Positions 57,369 through 64,000 of a stretch of DNA of 64,000 nt are shown here, one piece after another (the stretch's first letter is position 1; each line of letters begins with the position of its first letter). The notes beneath the pieces were generated by a model. It was not told the DNA's origin. It did no database searches and saw only the letters and a list, made by a program, of their open reading frames with translations. The position numbers and the translations under genes are program-made. The stretch covers positions 219,419,527 through 219,483,526 of the forward strand of contig NC_071355.1 in NCBI RefSeq assembly GCF_943734655.1, given 5' to 3'. The stretch is from Sabethes cyaneus. Lineage: Eukaryota > Arthropoda > Insecta > Diptera > Culicidae.

Positions 57369-57905
57369 GTTCTCCTACAGCACAACCGCATGCGCCTTAA
57401 ATATTCTCCCACTTTTTTCCTCCATGCGTTATCCTCGTGTTGCTCAATAGCCAATTGGGATATAGTAAACATTAGGATATATGCCTCCAAAAGACTGAGT
57501 CACACTTTTTGGAAATGCAAATTAAATGATGAAGATACTAAAAGAGACAAATGACTTAGCATATTTTAAGATCAGTTTTGAATGTACTTTCACTTTAATT
57601 ATATCTCGGTTATCAGTTTTTTTAACTTTTTATTGTATAGCAGTACGAAATATGGCTAATTTTTACCTAAATTGCTCTGTACAGAAGGTACGTGTTCACA
57701 TTCTTCTGCAAAAGTATGTGATTTTAATAGATGCAAATGTTTGCAGAATCTAAATCACATAGTTTTGAAGCTACAGCGAAAACCCCGATTTTTGAGGGTG
57801 CGGCACGAAAGACGCTTAATGTCTCAAAAACCGTGATACTTAGAGGAACAATGTTTTCAGTAAAAAGCTTCATAATAAGATGATCTAAAACTTTCTAGAA
57901 CATAC
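57369..57905. other. Unassigned AT-rich DNA
   Basis: Overlapping short frames at 57360-57753 show no domain. Confidence 0.35.
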
Positions 57906-57907
57906 TA

Positions 57908-58468
57908 GGGTAGATGCTCCAGTAGTTGTGGTGGTACCAGTAGTGGTGGAAACTCGAAATATATCATGATTTTGGCGGATTTCGAGATAATTTCCGTTTT
58001 CTATTGTTAAATATATATTTGTTAACAGTCTTATCTAAGATACACAGTTAAAATTCAAGATGTTGGTGCAAAAATTACAAATTCCTTTTCAGCAGTCCAA
58101 TAGAGTGCAATTGCTTAAGAAATTCGTAACAATCCATAGCATTTTAACAAGCCTACGTTGTTATCCACCTGCTGCCATGCTCATTGCAAGCGTTGCTAAG
58201 GCGGTAAACAATATTCCACTATTATAGGCAAATTTTCCACTATTATAGGAACATTACCACTACTTTAGGAGCGCATACTAATGTCAGGAAAAGCAATATT
58301 TTAGATATATTAACCAGCAGAATGGTATAATTTTGGTATGCATTCAAAGCCAACACTATGGTGCATCATATTATCATGTAGTTCAATTGGAAACTGATAA
58401 ATTGAGCGTTCAAATTGTCTTTACACACTATCCCCCGACATAATCCCTCCATTACTGAGCATCTACCC
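57908..58468. mobile_element. 561-bp TA-flanked element
   Basis: The ends gggtagatgctccagtagt and the complement of gggtagatgctcagtaat are inverted repeats flanked by TA at 57906-57907 and 58469-58470. The interior is AT-rich with a short ttccactattatagg duplication near 58227-58255. Non-coding. Confidence 0.72.
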
Positions 58469-58670
58469 TATAGCTCTATATCATCAAATTAGAAAGTTAA
58501 ATTTTGCAGCGCAACCTGTGTTTTAGTTCCGAGCTAATACTAACCATCAGTCGATGCATCTATTGATGCACAGAAATTCTTCCGAAGACGCCATATTGAA
58601 AAAAAAAAACACTATGAAAAGAGTTATTAAAAAAGTTCACTATACCAGAGCAATCAAATCACTGTGCACT

Positions 58671-58800
58671 ACGATTTGAATTCGGACTTCAAGTTGGACT
58701 TAACGTTTCAATTGCAATGGGGCTTAAACTGAAATCTTACATCAAAATGGGCTTAAATTTGGCCTTCAAATTACACTTGAAATCGGACTTGAGACCGGTT
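58671..58800. repeat. Degenerate 12-bp array fragment
   Basis: Units such as ggacttcaagttgg, acttgaaatcgg and ggcttaaatttgg, the same family as at 1860-2715 and 34240-34710. Confidence 0.65.
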
Positions 58801-59229
58801 GGATCTAATTTTACGCAATTAAGTTCCTTATTGAAAAACTACTGGCTATTGAAATTACATCTGCATACTTCCGGATTACACATTAAGCAATTATTTTGTT
58901 CTGCACAAGATTTTTAAGAGAAAGTAGAGTACGTTCCCTAGCCTAGGCATGCCAATGTAAGCTACTAACTGGGATACTAGGGAATAAAACCACAATATCC
59001 AAAGAGACCATTATATTGTTTTCTGTCAGTTCTTTCGATGTGTTCTTAGGTATTCGACGACTTTTCGTGTGCTGGTAATGGACCGACTCAGGTATTTTGA
59101 GGGCATTTTTTGGAACTTAGTTATTAATCACGTGACAATCTGTTGCGTGGGTGATCCATTTGCCGTAATAATTTCCTGTATTTCGGGTCCTGGTTTGTGT
59201 ATTTTGGGTTGTCTTTTGACGTAGGACTA
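58801..59229. other. Unassigned
   Basis: No clear feature; repeat-like phrases near 59030-59229. Confidence 0.35.
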
Positions 59230-59499
59230 CGTCTTACGGCAAGTTTTGAGATAGGGTGTCATTCCAAAAAATCGAAAAATGCGAGCGTCACGAAAAATGA
59301 AAGGTTTTGAGCGCTAATAGCTCAGCGGTTTTCCGATAGATTTTCAATATTCTTACACCAATGGTTCGGAAAATCTTCTAAGAATTGACCCAAGTGAAGA
59401 AAAGTATGGATTTTTGATGTTGAACTATTGAAAAATTGAAAATAATGAACCTATGTTTTACCAGAATTCTCGCATTGTGATTGGTTGGAAGATTCTTTA

Positions 59500-59835
59500 C
59501 GATGATCTAAACCTATACCAATTTGATATCTGTGCTTGGGAAGTAAACCAAAACAAGTGACCAAGTTTCCTCATTTCAACAAGATTTCTTAACACCGTGG
59601 TTAAACCTAGACCATTTTGATGTCCTTGCTTGGGAAGTATGCCAGAAAGAGTGACAAAGCCCCCTCGTACCAACAGATTTCTTACGAACGCGATTGAACC
59701 TAAACCAATTTGATGTCTGTGTTAGAGAAGTGTGTCAGAAAAAAATGACACAAGTTCGTTGTCCCAACAGATCGCAAATTCCTTACTGCGAGACGATTAA
59801 ACGTCGACGAATTTGATATCTGTGTTGGAAAAATG
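59500..59835. repeat. Tandem repeat, unit about 95-100 bp, four diverged copies
   Basis: The phrase aaacctaaaccaatttgatgtctgtg and what follows (gggaagtgtg-cagaaa-agtgac) recurs near 59508, 59603, 59697 and 59799. The preceding block from 59255 (ggtgtcattcc...) may belong to the same element, but its ends are not defined. Confidence 0.72.
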
Positions 59836-60339
59836 TACTACAGCTGTAGTGTTCGGTTATAATACGACTTTGTATGAATACGCATGCTTGCCGTTTCATT
59901 AGAAGTGTAGTGAAAAGATGTGCTGTTGATAAAATAGGATTGAATTGGTAAAATCCCTTCAACGTGGGGAACCATGGGTAATAAAAACAGTCTTTAATTT
60001 CAGTAAAGTAGCAGGAAAGCAATAGTTTGTGTTCTTGATTTTGTTAAATTGTTTTCAAATGTACAATCTTTTGATAATTAAACGTATGCAATGTTACTAC
60101 TTTTTGATAAATGTTACATACAACGCATGTAGCATGTATATATGTTGCATATAGCATGCATACATGAAGAGTCGAATGATTACAAGCATGAATACATGCT
60201 ACTATCACTACAAAGACACTTACGTAGTCCTGCGTCACCTATATATGCGGTCGTGTCTTGTACACAACCCCTCTGATTTTTATACTGGTTACAGCGTCTG
60301 ATGTCCGTAGTTTTCCGACTTTGAAAAATGCAGATTTCA
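59836..60339. other. Unassigned; atgcat-rich stretch
   Basis: Short repeated gcatgt/acatgc words near 60110-60190. No other feature. Confidence 0.35.
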
Positions 60340-60375
60340 TATAGCTCCTACATCAATGAAATGAGACCTAAGCAG

Positions 60376-60545
60376 GGCTGTCCTACTCTTTATGCTCTCA
60401 TTTTATCTATTTTTACTTATTTGACTGTACCACTTCAGTCAAACTAAATTTGAAAAAGTTATGTAGGTATGGGGTATTTATAGAGCTTGTTATTCTTTAC
60501 AAAATTGTATTAAATATTGCTTTATCTCTTATATTTTCGGCGATG
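60376..60545. mobile_element. Probable relic of the 392-bp hAT-type MITE family
   Basis: The order cagggctgtcc, tttgactgtacc, cagtcaaact, aaaagttatgta and tagagcttgttattc resembles the left half of the 392-bp elements at 29607 and 34873, with heavy drift. No right end or target duplication is preserved. Confidence 0.4.
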
Positions 60546-60832
60546 AATTGAATTCCTGGATTTAAGTGAATATGTCATGATGATAACTGATTCTGTTAAA
60601 ATCATTTGCGTACGATGATTTTTAAAAAATTAATAAATAATCATAAACAGTCTCGCAACCGGCATGCTCGATACGCTTCTACTCAGTGTCTTCGATTTGT
60701 TTCTCTCACACCTCCGATCGTCAGCAATCACACGCTGAAGTAATAATTAATGATGTTTGCAACTGTTTTCCGACTTTTTCCTCTATATCCAATGATTCAA
60801 TTGTACAATTTTCACTACAATGGAAGCACACG

Positions 60833-60835
<3 letters not shown>

Positions 60836-60864
<29 letters not shown>
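60836..60864. repeat. CTG trinucleotide microsatellite
   Basis: About ten ctg units in a row. Confidence 0.95.
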
Positions 60865-62999
60865 CATTAAATCCAATTAGCCTCCTTTTCATTCAGCGGA
60901 GCGTTGAAACTATGGCGGTATAACTTCTTCTTGTGAATCGATAGATCCATATATCGTGGCCAAAATAAAAACAAACAAATCGCGGGAAGGTTGAACTGAT
61001 TCTGCTGACCAAACCAAGCTAAACAAAATTAGAGCGCAATTATCCCCAGCTGTTCATGATTAATAGAAATTCATTGGGATGGGTACATTTCATTTTTCAG
61101 AAAGGTTAAATTTCATTAGTGATTTAAAAATCACATTTATTGCAATTATTTGTTTCTTACATGCTTTGGCCGTTTCCGACATGGATTTTACTTATGGAAA
61201 TGTACTAAGTAGCACGGGAAATGTTTAAACTAAACTTTCCGTCCAAATTGCACATATTCCACTAGCATATCAGAAAGGTAACATGACCATGTTTGAGTTT
61301 GTATTATGCAATACAGCACCTTTGTCCAATATTTCCCTGCTGGTCAAACTTTACGATAGGCGTCTATATCGAGCTCGCCGGACAGGTATTGTTGCCGCCA
61401 ACATGAATGTTAATCATCATAAGAGCTGTACCGGTATTGGTGAACATCAGAAATACAAGAAAGCATTCAATTTTTACGAACTTACTGCAAATAGTAGATA
61501 TATCAAAACGATAACTATCGTAGTACTGACCATGAATGCACCAGGCAGAGAAAGACCAAACCACCTATTTCCTCTGTTTCTTCGATTTGATACATATTCA
61601 ACGACACGCGTGATTCAGCCTCAGTCCGCGCTGCAGCATGAAGCTGAACGACCGACGGCACGAAATGTCTGCCAAGCTTTCCCTGTGCACATGGCTGTTA
61701 CCTCAACTGCAGTGCTAGGCCTCAGTTACTCACGTCATTACATCGTGCGATGAATTTTCGAATTTTCGCATTCGATATCACGTCCTCTTAGTGCTGAAAA
61801 TTGATGTACACAAGAACATGAATTAAAGTAATAACGAAAAGTGCAAGCACTGCTCAGTAAAAACTGGAACTGAAACTAGAACTTGTCAAACGGGTCTTTT
61901 TCCTCTTCTCGCGCAAACGGCAATCCAACAACGGCAGACCAATGCAATGGTTTCGATCGTGAAGGGACGCGCCTGCCTCGGCTCAGCTGCCACTGAACCG
62001 TCTTCCGCAAGCGCCCAATCGCATCAATCTTCACTTCCATAAAAAGTATCCCGACCATGTGGTATCATCGGCTCCAAGGGCTACTGGTTGAGCACCGCTT
62101 TTTCGAGCCTTGTACATTGCATTGCCGCACAGAATGGTCCGATCCGAAATGCCTACGCAGAACCAGGTCTTGATGCGGTTTTGTCCGAAGGCTGGCATTG
62201 TGTGTGCGCAATGGCATGCCTGGTATGGTGGAATTCCAATGCCACATAATTTTGCTCTCGTTCAGCGAACGAACGGACGAACGACGCTGCTCGCTTGGTT
62301 CCAGCTTGGTGTTTGACTGCTGGCTAGCTGAACGTGTTGAGCCTGCTCGGACTTGCAATAATGTAGGTTTTTTTTTCTGCAGTGCATACAGACTCTAGAG
62401 TCTAGTTGTGCCCCCCTATGCCGATAACGGGTATCGATGGACGGACAATCAGCAGAGCATTTGCGTCTTTGAATGGGTTACCTATTTGCAATCCATCGGT
62501 CATGATTGTTCAACTGAATCGTTCTGGTTCATTTTCTTTTAGGTTAACTTTTAAGTTTCGTTGAACGAGAGGAAATAATTAGTAAAATAATGCAACTAGG
62601 GTTTTGAAATAAAAACTACAGTGAGAGTTGCGATTAGTCCCAAAGTTGGTAGCTGACATACTTCACATTTTGATGATACCGTCAGATCCAAATATAGGAA
62701 CCGGTAATAAATTTTATGAGTGAGTTTTAGTCATCGTAGATTAGCAATCTTGAGTGGATGGCTGTTCACAATACGGGTAAAAATATCTAAATTTATGTCT
62801 GACATTGATTGCTTCCTGTACTTGAAAAGCATTTGTAGATAGTTACATACATACAATAAATTTACTGAAACGTATGGTATTACTGCCCGACCAGACCTTC
62901 AAAAAAGGTACACCAGATTATAGTAATTTTCAGGGAACAAATCACGTCTCATTTCTTCTTCATTTATATTTCTAATTATAAATTATTTTCGAATGTTTT
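60865..62999. other. Unassigned; GC-rich islands with chance frames
   Basis: A 156-codon plus-strand frame (61283-61753) has no recognised domain, and its region overlaps a shorter minus-strand frame. Another GC-rich island at 61870-62400 has open frames on both strands, none convincing. A cgaacgaacggacgaacgacg-like run near 62266-62286 resembles insect promoter DNA. Confidence 0.3.
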
Positions 63000-63034
63000 T
63001 GTAGAATTCCTTTTATTTCTATTATATTTAAGCG

Positions 63035-63095
63035 ACCTTCATAGATACACGTATTTCGGTTACGACTTGTACCCTTCATCAGTGTGGCAGTCCAG
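63035..63095 (-). ncRNA. Hammerhead ribozyme-like core, Penelope-like type
   Basis: On the minus strand the order is ctgatga (63082-63076), a stem II hairpin (ggGtac/gtaAcc with one mismatch, loop aagtc), gaaa (63057-63054), a minimal stem III atac-gt-gtat and then c at 63044, the expected cleavage position. This is the CUGAUGA-stem-GAAA-short stem-UH layout of the minimal hammerheads known from Penelope-like elements. Helix I is weak: cca-ca versus tatg pairs with a mismatch. A strong hairpin gtgtggca/tgccacac (63083-63112) lies next to it. Self-cleavage cannot be judged from sequence alone. Confidence 0.5.
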
Positions 63096-63112
63096 TACTT
63101 TAAGTTGCCACA

Positions 63113-63734
63113 CTTGCAGATTTTTGCTGGATGACTATGGGATATATTGAATGGCTTATTTGCCAAATTGGTTCTGTACTACATACCAAATTGATTTAGT
63201 GGCAACTCAACTTGCTCGTAAATAGAGAACTCTGAGCGCTTGAACATTGAACTGGTACGATAAAAATATCAATCAACGTAGCACACCTTTCGAAAAGCTT
63301 GGTCATCCGAGACACGCTATCCAAATCCGCAAGAATTAGAGCAAAATCCAGGATGTCAGTTAAGTCTAGCATAATCAAAGCAATAATATATATAAATCCG
63401 CTGTCAGTTATACTTCTCAAGCCAATGTGTCTTAAACATGCATGGTAGTGAAAGTTAATTGTTTAACAATAATAACAATGACGATTCTATCAACAAACTC
63501 CAAAAACAAACCACATTGATCAGTGCATTTGTTTTTTTCTGGAGTTTGACGTCATGTCTTGTCGCAATTGGTGGACTTTCGAGTTGACAAACAAATATGA
63601 AAATATTTTGACATTTTATTAATATTTACAATTCTTGGTTCGCCAATATGTACGCTTCACGGTATTCAAGCACCACGGCATGTGCGTACGAGAGGTGCGA
63701 AAATAATCACTATGTAAAATTATTTTGCACATCA
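63113..63734. other. Unassigned spacer
   Basis: No feature recognised; a Penelope-like protein remnant was looked for and not seen. Confidence 0.35.
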
Positions 63735-63862
63735 CTCTTAGGCGACATCCATTTAGTACGTCACGCAAATTTTGACCAAAATCAACCCCCCTCCCCCCAT
63801 TGTCACATTTGGTCACACATTCATGACCCCCCCCTGAGAAAGTACGTCACGTCAGCGCACCC
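63735..63862 (-). repeat. Dispersed repeat, copy 2 (partner 52800-52925)
   Basis: The minus strand matches the partner over tcatgaatgtgtga, acaatggggggagg, ggtcaaaatttgcgtgacg and aaatggatgtcgcc. A C-rich run follows at 63860-63880. Confidence 0.75.
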
Positions 63863-64000
63863 CCGCCCCCGCCCCCCCTTCACAACAAAAAAATTAAATA
63901 TACGTTCCAGCCTTGTAATATCAAACTATTAATTTAATTCACTTCAATCAATTCAACAAATAATAAAAATGAATTTCAGCAAATAAAAGAAGGAGCATGT

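Noticed and set aside
61283..61753. 156-codon plus-strand open frame
   Set aside because: No recognised domain, overlapping opposite-strand frame, and no splice or promoter support; treated as chance.
1..64000. Endogenous viral elements
   Set aside because: I looked for viral polymerase, glycoprotein or capsid-like text in the open frames and recognised none; LINE and transposase remnants explain the protein-like stretches.

Overview
The window looks like non-genic (intergenic or deep intronic) DNA of a culicine mosquito, most likely Aedes. It is AT-rich and packed with fragments of DNA transposons, non-LTR retrotransposons, tRNA-derived SINEs, MITEs and degenerate minisatellite-like arrays. 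Two broken transposases have the DD37E layout (ITmD37E) known from mosquitoes. Species assignment is inference from repeat content. I found no host protein-coding gene I could defend; the long open frames are chance frames, antisense of LINEs, or frames through repeats.

Layout. 1-4.5 kb: several MITEs, including a 109-bp hAT-type one with a perfect 8-bp target duplication, and a 12-bp degenerate array. 4.5-7.2 kb: GC-richer sequence with a possible minus-strand promoter. 7.26-9.4 kb: a TIR-bounded repeat holding a 303-bp retroposon. 9.7-12.8 kb: a short-period array (consensus around tgacacaaaaa) broken by two TIR elements with TAA target duplications. 12.8-17.8 kb: unassigned, partly GC-rich. 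17.8-18.3 kb: a 461-bp near-perfect palindrome. 19.1-22.1 kb: ITmD37E copy 1, then a piggyBac-like TTAA element with another TIR element inside. 22.6-23.3 kb: minus-strand LINE. 26.6-28.3 kb: intact SINE, mariner remnant, old inverted repeat. 29.5-30.7 kb: LINE split by a 392-bp hAT-type MITE. 34.2-38 kb: arrays, SINEs, the twin 392-bp MITE and a jockey/CR1-type LINE. 38.5-40.7 kb: arrays, Tc1-like element, Harbinger-type MITE. 41-45 kb: unassigned. 45-48.9 kb: long-period array and two LINE pieces. 49.7-50.3 kb: an unidentified possible coding remnant. 51.7-55.5 kb: ITmD37E copy 2 and a LINE, each broken by a SINE, the LINE also by a TA-flanked element. 55.9-58.5 kb: three TA-flanked elements, two of which share one TA. 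59-64 kb: tandem repeats, GC-rich patches and a hammerhead-ribozyme-like core.

The elements do not form a pathway. What they give is a readable insertion stratigraphy: older LINEs and arrays are hosts, MITEs and SINEs are later arrivals, and many insertion boundaries can be read to the base from target duplications. The most unusual items are the 97% identical palindrome, the hammerhead-like core, the MITE that sits in the reverse transcriptase FADD codons, the equal-length hAT-type twins, and three families of degenerate arrays each recurring at separate loci.
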